Positions 18,704 to 26,917 of a stretch of DNA of 64,000 nucleotides are shown here, one piece after another (positions within the stretch are counted from its first letter, which is position 1; each line of letters starts with the position of its first letter). The notes beneath the pieces are model-generated. The model was not told the origin of the DNA and searched no databases. It saw only the letters and a program-made list of their open reading frames with translations. Position numbers and translations under genes: made by a program. The DNA comes from JBBIQS01 sp037442205 (lineage in GTDB: Bacteria; Myxococcota; Myxococcia; Myxococcales; UBA5297). The stretch is taken from positions 1 through 64,000 of the forward strand of contig JBBIQS010000033.1 in NCBI GenBank assembly GCA_037442205.1, written 5' to 3'.

Positions 18704-19525
18704 ATGGGGTTCGGATCGATCCGGAGCGGCCGGGCCAGCCCCGTGAGCCTGCGGCAGAACTTCCGCAACTGGCGGGCGCACTACCAGCGGGATCTGCGGG
18801 GTCGCTACTTCCTGCGCCTCCACATGAGCCTGCTGCTGGCGGGAATGACGGTGGTGGGAGTGACGGCCACCAAGTGGATGCTGTGGGCTGGGATCGGCTC
18901 GATGCCCGTCCGCCTGCCCTTGGCGGTCTTCGCCGCCTACCTGAGCTTCTATGGTTTCGTGGCGCTCTGGCTGCGGGTGGTGAGCGGCGACCGGAGGCTG
19001 GCGGCGGCGCCGGCGGCGCTGGCCGCCGCGGCGGCGATGCCACCTCCGCCGCCTCCAGCCCAGGGCGCGTTCCACGCGCACCACCTCGATGCCCTGCCCG
19101 ACCTCGTCGAGAGCACGATCGACGCCGCCACCGACGGCCCTTCGGCTTCGTCCTCGTCCAGCGGCGTCGGGGATGCGGTGGGGGCGGTGCTCGACGTGGG
19201 GAGCGACGACTTCGGATTCGTGCTGCTGCTGATCGCGGTGGCGCTCTTCGTGCTGTCGGGGATCGGGGCCGCCGCTTACCTGATCGGCTACGCGCCCGAG
19301 ATTCTCGCCGAGATCGCCTTCAACGGCGCCTTCGCCGCGCTGATCGGCCGCACCGTCACCAGCCAGGACGGGATGGGCTGGGCCGGGGTGCTGGCGCGCA
19401 AGACCGCCATCCTCTTCGGGCTCATGGTCCTGACGAGCTGGGGTTTGGGCCTCGCTGCCCAGAAGTACTGCCCGACGGCGGTGACCGTGCAGGGCGCGCT
19501 GCACTGCGGAAGGAGCGCTCCGTAG
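18704..19525 (+). CDS. membrane protein of unknown function
   Basis: 273 residues with an excellent ribosome site (AAGGAGGA, 3 nt before the ATG). N-terminal basic segment (NWRAHYQRDLRGRYF), then TM helices near residues 45-65, 66-90 (VRLPLAVFAAYLSFYGFVALWL), 170-200 (FVLLLIAVALFVLSGIGAAAYLIG) and 235-255 (TAILFGLMVLTSWGLGLAA). Between TM2 and TM3 lies a Pro/His/Ser-rich loop (PPPPPPAQGAFHAHHLD, SASSSSSG). No family recognised. A -10-like TACGCT at 18668-18673 may be its promoter. It converges with the sensor kinase gene. Confidence 0.78.
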   Translation: MGFGSIRSGRASPVSLRQNFRNWRAHYQRDLRGRYFLRLHMSLLLAGMTVVGVTATKWMLWAGIGSMPVRLPLAVFAAYLSFYGFVALWLRVVSGDRRLAAAPAALAAAAAMPPPPPPAQGAFHAHHLDALPDLVESTIDAATDGPSASSSSSGVGDAVGAVLDVGSDDFGFVLLLIAVALFVLSGIGAAAYLIGYAPEILAEIAFNGAFAALIGRTVTSQDGMGWAGVLARKTAILFGLMVLTSWGLGLAAQKYCPTAVTVQGALHCGRSAP

Positions 19526-19538
19526 CAGCTCTTCGGCG

Positions 19539-21743
19539 CTACCGCCGGCCGGCCTTCTGCTTCTTGTTCTTGCGCGGCGGCTGGGTCTCGTACTTGGGCG
19601 GCGCCAGCGAGCCGGGATAGGGGAGCAGGTCGGGCGAGGGTGTGGCGTCGGGCGGCGGCGTGCTCTCCGCCAGCTCGCGCGGCTCGGGGATGGCCGGCAG
19701 GCGGATCACGAACTCGGTGCCCTCGCCGACCTTGCTGGTCACCGAGATCGCGCCGCCGTGGCTCTTGACGATGCGCTGGCAGATGGCCAGCCCCAGTCCG
19801 GTCCCCTTCTCCTTGGTGGTGTAGAAGGGCACGAAGATGTGCTGCCGGGCGTCGTCGGGGATGCCGCCGCCGGTGTCGCGCACCCGCAGCTCGACTCCCT
19901 CAGCCCCGCTGAAGCGCCAGGCGGGCACTTCGTCCGGCGCCCGGGTCGAGAGCGCCAGCACCCCGCCGCTGGGCATGGCCTGCACCGCGTTCTGCACCAG
20001 GTTGATCAGCACCTGCTTGAGCTGCTCGGCGTCGGCCTGCACCTTGGGCAGCTTCTCCGCCAGCTCCAGCTTGACGGTGATGTGCGCCGGGATGTCGTTG
20101 CTCAACAGCTTGACGGTGCGGTTGACCACGTCGTCCAGGTCGGTGGGGGCGAAGTTCTGCTTGAGCGGCCGCGAGTAGTCGAGGAACTGGCTGACCACGG
20201 TGTTGAGCCGGTTGACCTCCTCGACGATCACCCCCAGGAACTCGCTGGTCTCCGGGGGCAGGTTCTGTGGCGACAGGAACTGGGCGGCGCCCTTGATGGC
20301 CCCCAGCGGATTGCGGATCTCGTGGGCCAGGCCGGCGGCCATCTCGCCCAGCGCCGCCAGGCGGTCGCGCTCCTTCATCCGCTCGTAGAGCTTGCTGTTC
20401 TCGACCACGGTGGCGATGCGCTCGGCGATCTCCAGGATGGCGGCGATCTCGTTGGAGGCGTAGGCCTCGGGCACCCGCTCGTCCCACAGGTTGAAGAAGC
20501 CGATCACCCGGTCGCCGCCCATCAGCGGCACGGTGATGCCGGCGTTCATCTGCTTGAGGGCGGTCTTCAGGTCGCTGAGACGCTTGGCCTCCTCGCGGGC
20601 GCGGCGGTTCTCGGTCTGCTCCAGCTGGCGCAGCTCGGCCAGCCGGCGCTCGACGTTCTCCACCAGCACCGCCTTCTGGCCGCCCTGGGCGACGGTGATC
20701 AGGCTGCGGGCGGCGGCGGCGTCGAGGAAGACGATCGGCAGCGGCCCGCGGCTGTCGAGCAGCCAGAAGCCGGGCCGGTCGTCGGAGAGCAGGTAGATCG
20801 AGGCGTGGGTGACCCGCCGCGACTCGTTGAAGGTGTCGAGCACCAGCTTGGCCAGGTCGGCGACCTCGATCACGCTCACCAGCCGCGCTTTGAGCACGGT
20901 CAGGGCGCGGATCATCTCGAACCGCTCGCGGAACAGGGTGGCGACCACGAACTCCTCGACCCGCGCCCGCACCGGCTCGAAGAGGATCAGCACCACGATC
21001 GACGCCACCAGGCTGTTGAAGAGGAACAGGCCGAAGCGGTCGCCGACCCAGTAGACCAGCAGCACGTAGATGCCGACGAAGATGACGGCCTGCAGCGCCA
21101 GGCCGGCCATCTTTCCCAACAGCTCGTGCAGGTCGAGCAGACGCAGCCGCTGCAGCGTCTGCGCCAGCAGGAACATGTAGAAGGTGGTGACGATCGGGCC
21201 CAGCGGCGGGAAGCCGACGCCGTAGTTGGGCAGAAAGTCCAGGGCGGAGAAGAAGATGGCCAGGCCGGCGCCCACCGCGAGGTAGGTGAGGCGGGCGCGC
21301 TCGATGCGCGACTCGCTGGCCGAACGGCGGCGCATCAACAGCGAGAAGCTGATGATCAGCCCGCCGAACCCCCATAGCGAGACCAGCCCGGTGGCGATGG
21401 GCGAGTAGGTCAGCGGCGAGACGCCCACCGCCAGGCCGAGGGCGGCCCCGGCGATGGCGGCCTTGCGTGCGCGCCGGGCGTTCTTGGGAGTGACGCCCAG
21501 GAACTCCATGAAGAAGGCCAGCGCCGCCCCGGGAATCAGCGCGCCGAAGATCACGCTGGCGCGCACCCACAAGCTGCTGGGAGTGAGCCCGCCCAGGAAT
21601 TCGCCCAGGTAGTAGGCGAACAGGGTCAGGCAGAGGATGGCGAAGACGGTCAGCTCGCGCCGCCGCGGCCGCAGCAGCACCGAGATCCCCAGCGCGAGCG
21701 TGATCAGGCCGGCCAGCAGCGCGCTCTGGATGTGGATGTTCAC
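19539..21743 (-). CDS. hybrid 7TM/GAF sensor histidine kinase
   Basis: 734 residues from a GTG at 21743. The N-terminus has seven or eight hydrophobic helices (about 1-250), the layout of 7TM receptor-type kinases. A GAF-like domain spans about 290-450 (LVSVIEVADLAKLVLDTFNES..ITVPLMGGDRVIGFFNLWD). The HisKA box is LAHEIRNPLGAIKGAA with H474. N box VQNAVQAMPSGG, G1 RDTGGGIPDD and G2 GTGLGLAIC make the ATPase domain complete. No response regulator is adjacent, so it is an orphan. The C-terminal tail is Pro/Lys-rich. A GTG start 7 codons earlier exists, but an extended -10 sits between the two, favouring the inner, leaderless start. Confidence 0.9.
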   Translation of the reverse strand: MNIHIQSALLAGLITLALGISVLLRPRRRELTVFAILCLTLFAYYLGEFLGGLTPSSLWVRASVIFGALIPGAALAFFMEFLGVTPKNARRARKAAIAGAALGLAVGVSPLTYSPIATGLVSLWGFGGLIISFSLLMRRRSASESRIERARLTYLAVGAGLAIFFSALDFLPNYGVGFPPLGPIVTTFYMFLLAQTLQRLRLLDLHELLGKMAGLALQAVIFVGIYVLLVYWVGDRFGLFLFNSLVASIVVLILFEPVRARVEEFVVATLFRERFEMIRALTVLKARLVSVIEVADLAKLVLDTFNESRRVTHASIYLLSDDRPGFWLLDSRGPLPIVFLDAAAARSLITVAQGGQKAVLVENVERRLAELRQLEQTENRRAREEAKRLSDLKTALKQMNAGITVPLMGGDRVIGFFNLWDERVPEAYASNEIAAILEIAERIATVVENSKLYERMKERDRLAALGEMAAGLAHEIRNPLGAIKGAAQFLSPQNLPPETSEFLGVIVEEVNRLNTVVSQFLDYSRPLKQNFAPTDLDDVVNRTVKLLSNDIPAHITVKLELAEKLPKVQADAEQLKQVLINLVQNAVQAMPSGGVLALSTRAPDEVPAWRFSGAEGVELRVRDTGGGIPDDARQHIFVPFYTTKEKGTGLGLAICQRIVKSHGGAISVTSKVGEGTEFVIRLPAIPEPRELAESTPPPDATPSPDLLPYPGSLAPPKYETQPPRKNKKQKAGRR

Positions 21744-21751
21744 GGCGGCGG

Positions 21752-21760
21752 ATTGTAGCA
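21752..21760 (-). promoter_or_regulatory. extended -10 element, leaderless transcription of the sensor kinase
   Basis: On the minus strand TGCTACAAT reads as an extended -10 (TGn-TACAAT). Its end is 8 nt before the GTG at 21743, so transcription would begin at or next to the start codon. No -35 match and no ribosome site are visible. Confidence 0.5.
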
Positions 21761-21913
21761 GCACCGCCGCCGCCAGCCCCGCGTTTGAGGGTGCCGGGCC
21801 GCCTCGGGCTGCCCCGGCGCGGCCTTCTCCTTAAAATGAGATGGCTCGCTCGATCGTCTTCCGAGCAGGCCTAGATTTGACAGCCGGCCGGGCTGAGGAG
21901 AAAAGCGAGTCCG

Positions 21914-24520
21914 ATGCAGCGATTCCTCCCATTCCTGGCGGCGGTGCTCGCACTCTCCTGGGGCCACGCCTGGGGAGCAGACTCGCTGACTGCGGCGGTC
22001 GCCACCGCTCCGGCGGAGAAGGCGACGGCCCCGGCGCAGGCGGACCCGGACGAGACAGCCAAGTCCGCGGAAACGCTGGGAAGTGCCTCTTCGGAAGCCT
22101 CCCCGGCCGAGAGCGGGCCCGGTCCCTCTGTCGCCGACCCGCCCACCGAAGGACGGGCCGAAGCGCCGATTTGCCAAGGGCCGGCTCCGGCCCCGGCGGC
22201 CGCCGCCCAACCCGCGGTGTCGTCGGCGCCCGCGTCCGCCGCGCTGGCGGTGTCTCCCGAGATCGCCCGCGGCGGCGAGGCCGCCTCCGCGAGCGAAACC
22301 TGGATCCGCTCTTCCTTCTTTCCCGCCGTCGACGCCCCGCCTCCGAGCGCGGCCAGCCCCGTGCTCACCGAGGCCGACCTCGCCTCCGCCCTTCGCGCCG
22401 AGCCGCTGGCCGGCGCCAGAAAACTCTTTGATTCCGGCCGCTTCGACGAGGTGATTGCGCAGCTCGGCGGCTCTTCGGCGCCCCAGGCGCGGTTCGTGCG
22501 GGCGATGGCGCTGCACCGCGCCGGCCGCGCCGCCGAGGCCGGGAAGGCCTTCGCCGAGGTGGCGCCGAGCTATCCGCCGCTGGCCGACCGCTGCCGGTTC
22601 CTGGCCGGGACCTCCTTCGAGGCCGCCGGGATGCCCGAGTCGGCTGCCAACGCCTACCGGCTCGTTTCCCCGACCGCGACCTCGTATCTGGAGTCGCAGC
22701 GCAGCCTCGCCCGGGTGCTGCAGCGAGTGGGCGATCTGCGCGGGGCGCTGGCGGTGTGGCGGCCGCTGTCGGAGCGCGTCACCCCGCCCTGGGGCCTGGA
22801 CGTCGCCGGCGAGGCGCTCTTCGAGATCGGCCAGCTGGAGGAGCTGCTCGGCCATCCCAAGGAGGCGGCGGCGGCCTTCCTGCGCGCCTGGGCCGAGCAC
22901 CCGGGGGCGCCGGGATCGGCGGCGGCGCTGTCTCGGGCCCGATCCCTGGGAGCCCAGCCGACCCTCGACCAGACCCTGTCGCGCGCCGAGAGGCTGCTCG
23001 ACCTCAACCAGAGCCGCTCCGCCGCCGAGATGGTGCGCTCGTTCGCCGAGGCCCCGCCGACTGCCGCCAGCGCCGAGCAGGTGTGCCTGGCCAAGTTCGT
23101 CCTGGGCAAGGCCTTCCGCAAGATGCGCCAGCACACCAAGGCGGTGGCGGTGCTAAAGACGGTCCTCTCGCAGTGCGAGCCGTCCGACACCTGGGCCCGG
23201 GCGGCCTTCGTCGCCGGAACCTCGGCCTCGTATCTCGATCCCGAGGAGTCGATCCGCGCCTACCTCGAGCTAGCGCAGCGGATGCCGGAGAGCCCGCTGG
23301 CCGACGACGCGCTCCTGGCTGCCGCCGAGCAGCTGCAGCGCAAGGGGCGGCTGGTGCAGGCCCGGATCGCCCTGCAGCGGCTGACCAAGCTCTACCCCGA
23401 CGGCGATCAGCGCTCCGAGGCGCTGTTCCGCCTGTTCTGGCTCGACCGCGCCGAGGGCCGGCTCCCCCAGGCGCTCTCGGCGCTGGAGCGGCTGGGCCAC
23501 TCGCTGTCGCCGATCGACGCCGACGCGCTGGAGCGCTCCCTCTACTGGCGAGGCCGGACGCTGCTCGACCTGCAGCGCGAGGCCGAGGCCCGGCGCGCCT
23601 TCGAGGCGCTGGCGATCGACCATCCGGCCAGCTACTACGCGCTGCTGGCCCGCTCGCGGCTGGCCGAGTTGGCTCCGCCGCAGGCCGCCGCCATCTCCGC
23701 CCGGCTGGCGACTCCGGCCTACGCCTCCCCCGAGCTCAAGCTCCCGCTGGCGCGGCTGGCGGCCGATCCCCGGCTGGCCTCGGCGATCGAGCTGTTGCGC
23801 CTGGGCTTTTCGGCCGAGGCCGCCGAGGAGCTGGCCGCCATCGACCGCGCCCCGCTGCGCGACAGCGCCGACTCGCTGCGGCTGATCGTGGCCCTGCTGG
23901 GGCGCACTGGCGACCAGCGGCTGGCCCACGCCGTGGCCCGCACCGAGCTGCGGCGCGACCTGGGGGCGGCCCCCAGCGCCGAGAACGCGCTGATGTGGCG
24001 GCTGGCCTATCCGCTGGCCTTCCGCGAGATCATCGAGCGCCACGCCAAGGACGCCGGGATCGACCCCGACCTGGTCCAGGCCCTGATCCGCGAGGAGAGC
24101 GCCCTCGACCCGCGGGTCCACTCCTGGGCCGGGGCGGTGGGGCTGTGCCAGCTGATGGTCCCCACTGCCCGCGAGCAGGCGGCCATGCTCAAGGCCGGCC
24201 GGGTCACCATCGATCGGCTCCACGAGCCGGACTTCAACGTGCGGCTGGGCACGCACTACCTGGCCCGCCTGGTGCGCCAGTTCAAGGGCAACGTCGCTCT
24301 CTCCCTGGCGGCCTACAACGCCGGCGGCGGAGCGGTCGGCAGCTGGATCAAGGCCCTGGACGGCCCGCGCGAGCTCGATGAATTCGTCGAGGACATCCCG
24401 GTGCTTGAGACGCGCAACTACGTCAAGCGTGTGCTCAAGTCGTACGCCGCCTACCAGCTGGTCTACGGGCGCGGCGGGCAGGAGCCTGGCATCGAGCGGC
24501 GGCTGGTGGCCACACGCTAG
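21914..24520 (+). CDS. Slt70-type soluble lytic murein transglycosylase
   Basis: 868 residues. Signal peptide MQRFLPFLAAVLALSWGHAWG. About 130 residues of Ala/Pro-rich linker lead into a long alpha-superhelix with TPR-like pairs (about 170-690), as in Slt70. The C-terminal SLT domain has REESALDP with catalytic Glu728, then AVGLCQLMVPTAREQA, YLARLVRQFKGNVALSLAAYNAGGGAV and ETRNYVKRVL. It cleaves the MurNAc-GlcNAc bond with 1,6-anhydro formation in the periplasm. It is longer than E. coli Slt70 (about 645) because of the linker. TTGACA at 21877 is a -35-like sequence but a good -10 is lacking. GAGGAG lies 13 nt from the ATG, rather far. Confidence 0.92.
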   Translation: MQRFLPFLAAVLALSWGHAWGADSLTAAVATAPAEKATAPAQADPDETAKSAETLGSASSEASPAESGPGPSVADPPTEGRAEAPICQGPAPAPAAAAQPAVSSAPASAALAVSPEIARGGEAASASETWIRSSFFPAVDAPPPSAASPVLTEADLASALRAEPLAGARKLFDSGRFDEVIAQLGGSSAPQARFVRAMALHRAGRAAEAGKAFAEVAPSYPPLADRCRFLAGTSFEAAGMPESAANAYRLVSPTATSYLESQRSLARVLQRVGDLRGALAVWRPLSERVTPPWGLDVAGEALFEIGQLEELLGHPKEAAAAFLRAWAEHPGAPGSAAALSRARSLGAQPTLDQTLSRAERLLDLNQSRSAAEMVRSFAEAPPTAASAEQVCLAKFVLGKAFRKMRQHTKAVAVLKTVLSQCEPSDTWARAAFVAGTSASYLDPEESIRAYLELAQRMPESPLADDALLAAAEQLQRKGRLVQARIALQRLTKLYPDGDQRSEALFRLFWLDRAEGRLPQALSALERLGHSLSPIDADALERSLYWRGRTLLDLQREAEARRAFEALAIDHPASYYALLARSRLAELAPPQAAAISARLATPAYASPELKLPLARLAADPRLASAIELLRLGFSAEAAEELAAIDRAPLRDSADSLRLIVALLGRTGDQRLAHAVARTELRRDLGAAPSAENALMWRLAYPLAFREIIERHAKDAGIDPDLVQALIREESALDPRVHSWAGAVGLCQLMVPTAREQAAMLKAGRVTIDRLHEPDFNVRLGTHYLARLVRQFKGNVALSLAAYNAGGGAVGSWIKALDGPRELDEFVEDIPVLETRNYVKRVLKSYAAYQLVYGRGGQEPGIERRLVATR

Positions 24521-24628
24521 AAGCGCCCGGATCGACTGCGAAAAGCCGATCCAGCCTCGACCTTCTTGCTCGCCCGCTTGCCAGACTGCCGCCTTGGCGG
24601 GCGGGGGGAATCGTAGCTTTCGAGCCCG
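24521..24628. other. spacer between slt-like gene and structured RNA
   Basis: 108 bp, GC-rich, with a GGCGGGCGGGGGG tract. No gene, repeat or clear terminator was seen. Confidence 0.4.
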
Positions 24629-24881
24629 TGCTATAGTTCACACAAGGCGCCACCATGGAGGCTGAGACAGCCAGAGTGCGCGGGTTTGGAGCGCACGAGC
24701 CTATTGCGGCGAGCCGTCAGCGTTCGCCCAGGTCGCCGACTTCGGTGTGTCCCCCGAAGTCGTACGGTGCCGAGTCCACTGAGCGGTCGCCCGCCTCGAA
24801 GGCCGTCTGCCGAGGCGGGAGAGGGCCGCAGCGCCCGGAGCTGTGCGCAGCTCCCCGGGCCGCAGGACTGGGAAGGCCGCC
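24629..24881 (+). ncRNA. candidate structured RNA or long leader of the HNH gene
   Basis: An extended -10 (TGCTATAGT, 24629-24637) is followed by about 240 nt before the HNH start codon. Perfect hairpins are visible: GGCTG/CAGCC (24660-24672), GTGCGC/GCGCAC with a 9-nt loop (24676-24696), CGACTTCGG/CCGAAGTCG (24737-24762), CCCGCCTCG/CGAGGCGGG (24790-24819) and GGAGCTG/CAGCTCC with loop TGCG (24837-24854). The last is extended by GCCC/GGGC. The density and perfection of helices exceed what neighbouring spacers show. It lacks the signature motifs of RNase P RNA, tmRNA and SRP RNA. It could be an independent RNA, a cis-regulatory leader of the HNH gene, or both. Confidence 0.5.
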
Positions 24882-25481
24882 ATGCTGAACAGCAACGTGT
24901 TGGTGCTCAACCGGCTCTATCAACCGATCCACATCACCAGCGTGCGCCGGGCCTTCGCGCTGCTCTACCAGGGCATGGCCCGGGCGATCGACGCCGAGTA
25001 CCGGCTGTTCGACTTCGAGAGCTGGGCCGAGCTGTCGGCCGAGCTGCACCGCGACTCGCTGGGGACGGTGGGCCGGCGGATCCGCATCCCGCGGGTGATC
25101 GTGCTCACCGCCTACGAGCACCTGCCCAAGGTGCGGGTGCGCTTCTCGCGCTTCAACATCTACGCCCGCGACGAGAACACCTGCCAGTACTGCTCCCGCA
25201 CCCTGCCGCGCAGCGAGCTCAACCTGGACCACGTGGTGCCGCGCTCGCGCGGGGGGACCACCACCTGGGAGAACGTGGTCTGCTCCTGCGTGCCCTGCAA
25301 CTTGAGGAAGGGCGGGCGCACGCCCCAGGAGGCGGGGATGAAGCTGATGAAGATGCCCACCCGCCCGCGCTGGACCCCGCTTCTCAGGGCCCCCCTGCGC
25401 AAGGCCACCTACCGCGAGTGGCTGCCGTTCTTGAGCCTGGCCGACGCCAGCTACTGGAACGTCGAGCTGCTCGACGACTGA
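24882..25481 (+). CDS. HNH endonuclease family protein
   Basis: 199 residues. The N-terminal ~95 residues (MLNSNVLVLNRLYQPIHITS..RRAFALLYQG) are typical of a widespread stand-alone HNH family. The HNH domain has C101-x2-C104, DH with H117 (LNLDHVVPRSRGG), N131 in TWENVV, C136-x2-C139 and N140. All metal and catalytic positions are present. The ATG at 24882 has GGAAGG 6 nt upstream. It probably nicks or cuts DNA, but family members of this kind are chromosomal and their role is unknown. It forms a unit with the small Cys protein 6 nt downstream. The unusual structured leader precedes it. Confidence 0.88.
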   Translation: MLNSNVLVLNRLYQPIHITSVRRAFALLYQGMARAIDAEYRLFDFESWAELSAELHRDSLGTVGRRIRIPRVIVLTAYEHLPKVRVRFSRFNIYARDENTCQYCSRTLPRSELNLDHVVPRSRGGTTTWENVVCSCVPCNLRKGGRTPQEAGMKLMKMPTRPRWTPLLRAPLRKATYREWLPFLSLADASYWNVELLDD

Positions 25482-25487
25482 GGGCCG

Positions 25488-25796
25488 ATGCCCGAGCCGG
25501 CTCGACAGCGGCACTGCGAGCGCTGCGGCCGCGCCCTGGAAGACGGGGCGCTGCGCTACCGGGTGGAGATCCGCCTGACCGCCGACTTCGATGGCCTGCT
25601 CGGCACGCCCGGGGAAGGGGAAGGCAAGAGCCTGGAGGAGCAGCTGGCGGCCTGCGAGGGGATGTCCGAAGAGGAGCTGATGGCCGGGGTCCACCGGGCG
25701 CTGCTCTTTTTGGTCTGTCCGGCCTGCCGGAAGGCGATCGAGCGCGAGCCGCTTGGGGCGGGTTCCTTGAAGGGCGCGGGAGGGGTGGTACAGTAG
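25488..25796 (+). CDS. small zinc-ribbon-like protein
   Basis: 102 residues. Two Cys pairs, HCERCGRALEDGALRY near residue 10 and LVCPACRKAIER near residue 85, enclose a helical acidic middle (SLEEQLAACEGMSEEELMAGV), an arrangement expected for one zinc site. It begins 6 nt after the HNH stop codon and should be co-translated with it. No family name known to me; a zinc-binding accessory protein is the best guess. Confidence 0.75.
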   Translation: MPEPARQRHCERCGRALEDGALRYRVEIRLTADFDGLLGTPGEGEGKSLEEQLAACEGMSEEELMAGVHRALLFLVCPACRKAIEREPLGAGSLKGAGGVVQ

Positions 25797-25848
25797 CGGC
25801 CGCCCTGCCGCAGGATGCTCCGGCGATTGGGCCCGACGAGGAGCTTCG

Positions 25849-26871
25849 TTGACCGCTTCCCGCCCAGGTAACCTGCCCGCCCAAGGGCCGGTTGGCACTC
25901 ACGCTTCCGGCTCCAGCGCCGCGGCCACGGCCGAGCGCAAGAGGCCTGCCCCCAGGGGCAAGCCCCGCGCCTGGCGGATCCTGGCCGTCGGGGGCGGCAA
26001 GGGCGGCATCGGCAAGAGCATGGTCTCCGGCAACCTGGGGATCGAGCTCGCCCGCCGCGGCAACCGGGTGGTGCTGATCGACGCCGACCTCGGCGGGGCC
26101 AACCTCCACACCTGCCTCGGGGTGCCCGCCCCCAAAGTGACCCTGACCGACTTCCTGACCCACAAGGTGGCCCGGGTCGAGGACGTCATCGTCCCCACCG
26201 GGATCGAGAACCTGGGGCTGGTGAGCGGGGCCTTCGATGCCCTGGACGTCGCCAATCCCAAGTACGCGCAGAAGCTAAAGCTTTTGCGCAACTTCCAGAC
26301 CCTGGACGTCGACTACGCCATCCTCGATCTGGGGGCCGGCTCCAGCTACAACGTCCTCGACTTCTTCCTGATCGCCGACCACGGGATCCTGGTGCTGGTG
26401 CCCGAGCCCACCTCGATCGAGAACGGCTACCGGTTCATCAAGGCGGCCTTCTTCCGGCGGATGGCGAGCGTGCAGGCGGCCTACGGCATCGAGGCGCTGG
26501 TCCAGGACGCGATGAGCCGGCGGCAGGAGAACGGGATCAAGACCCCGTACGACGTGATCGTCGCGGTGAAGAAGCGCGACGAGCAGGCCGGGGCGAGCCT
26601 CGAGCGGGAGATGCGGCGCTTCCGCCCTCGGCTGGTGGTGAACCAGACGCGCTCGCCGGCCGACAAGCTGGTGGGCGAGGCGGTGGTCGGCGCCTGGCGC
26701 AAATACTTCGGCCTGGAGATGGATTATCTGGGCGCCATCGGCTACGACGACGAGGTGTGGAAGGCGGTGCGCAAGCGCCGGCCGATCGTCCTCGAGCAGC
26801 CGGAGGCGCCGTCGGCGCGGGCGATCGCCGCCATCGCCGATCACATCGCGCGCCTGGATAGGGAGCCGTGA
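25849..26871 (+). CDS. MinD/FlhG-type ParA ATPase
   Basis: 340 residues. A low-complexity N-terminus (1-40) precedes the deviant Walker A motif GGGKGGIGKSMVSGN (K51 signature lysine, K56). Switch regions follow: VLIDADLGGANLHTCLG and YAILDLGAGSSYNVLDFF; then VLVPEPTSIENGYRFIKAAFFRR is a MinD/FlhG-like strand-helix. The start is TTG at 25849 with GAGGAG 8 nt upstream; no better ATG keeps the full P-loop. Such ATPases place polar structures or divisomes on the membrane; no flagellar gene is nearby, so the cargo is unknown. The next gene, a J-like/HTH protein, follows after 46 nt. Confidence 0.88.
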   Translation: MTASRPGNLPAQGPVGTHASGSSAAATAERKRPAPRGKPRAWRILAVGGGKGGIGKSMVSGNLGIELARRGNRVVLIDADLGGANLHTCLGVPAPKVTLTDFLTHKVARVEDVIVPTGIENLGLVSGAFDALDVANPKYAQKLKLLRNFQTLDVDYAILDLGAGSSYNVLDFFLIADHGILVLVPEPTSIENGYRFIKAAFFRRMASVQAAYGIEALVQDAMSRRQENGIKTPYDVIVAVKKRDEQAGASLEREMRRFRPRLVVNQTRSPADKLVGEAVVGAWRKYFGLEMDYLGAIGYDDEVWKAVRKRRPIVLEQPEAPSARAIAAIADHIARLDREP

Positions 26872-26917
26872 GGGAGCGCGCCGCCGGCGGAGGCTGGCCG
26901 GGCGCGGCCGAGAGACC

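Noticed and set aside
24660..24672. TPP riboswitch (CTGAGA motif before the HNH gene)
   Set aside because: Only the CTGAGA hexamer matches. The second thi-box helix and the ACC..GAACCTGAT part are absent.
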